DNA of 7,454 nucleotides from a bacterium (GTDB taxonomy: Bacteria; Atribacterota; JS1; SB-45; 34-128): NCBI GenBank assembly GCA_018894595.1, contig JAHIPN010000004.1:1-7454 (forward strand), given 5' to 3'. The notes beneath the pieces are model-generated. The model worked only from the letters and a program-made list of their open reading frames with translations, was not told the origin of the DNA and ran no database searches. The translations under genes and the position numbers were made by a program. Shown one piece after another: positions 6,297 to 7,454 of the stretch (position 1 is its first letter; each line of letters starts with the position of its first letter).

Positions 6297-6305
6297 TGTT
6301 ATAAT
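6297..6305 (+). promoter_or_regulatory. Extended -10 promoter likely driving atpD
   Basis: TGTTATAAT is a perfect extended -10 (TGn plus TATAAT). The -35 is poor: the best match is GTGACT at 6275-6280, with a 19-bp spacer. An extended -10 often compensates for a weak -35. Transcription would begin near 6312, about 120 nt before the atpD start, and would include the whole inverted repeat in the leader. Confidence 0.5.
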
Positions 6306-6325
6306 AAAAAAAGATGAAAAGAAAT

Positions 6326-7454
<1,129 letters not shown>

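Overview
This window looks like an accessory segment of a low-GC bacterial chromosome (or a metagenomic contig) lying directly upstream of a more GC-rich housekeeping-type operon. From the start to about 6.1 kb the DNA is very A+T-rich and all recognisable genes are on the + strand. From 6433 to the right edge the base composition rises clearly, and the sequence encodes the first two thirds of an F-type ATPase beta subunit of the 'alternate' or N-ATPase kind (atpD, normally the first gene of its operon). The organism cannot be named. An N-ATPase together with REP-like palindromes of the kinds seen here suggests an anaerobic bacterium (Clostridia-like or Desulfobacterota-like), but that is a guess from memory.

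Layout: 3-158 holds the open 3' end of an unidentified protein. 159-591 has no gene but carries a diverged direct repeat (222-290), a C8 tract inside a hairpin (335-387), a small palindrome (525-541) and a REP-like half-site (568-594). 592-741 is a start-less, OB-fold-like C-terminal gene fragment cut off by that REP sequence. An attC-like site follows (747-810), then an Mrr-like PD-(D/E)XK nuclease (835-1758), whose stop codon lies in a second attC-like site (1738-1820). This pair suggests that the nuclease is or was an integron gene cassette. Next come an unknown 127-aa protein with a hydrophobic C-terminal helix (1996-2379), a 512-aa TPR plus LA2681-like HEPN protein with an intact RNITH-type R-x4-H motif (2487-4025), a DUF2971 protein (4166-4906) and an AbiU2-like HEPN protein (5082-5981).

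The region 5982-6432 has no gene. It carries a second copy of the diverged direct repeat next to a second degenerate REP half-site, an extended -10 promoter, and a perfect 28-bp inverted repeat between that promoter and the atpD ribosome-binding site.

Read together, the middle of the window is a small defence-type island: a restriction-like nuclease, two HEPN proteins (typically RNases or their relatives), DUF2971 and an orphan. The genes are mostly separated by 100-240 bp gaps, so they look like independently acquired units more than one operon. REP/MITE debris fills several gaps, and the island may be bounded by an old pair of direct repeats. No integrase, transposase, tRNA, rRNA or CRISPR array is visible in the window.
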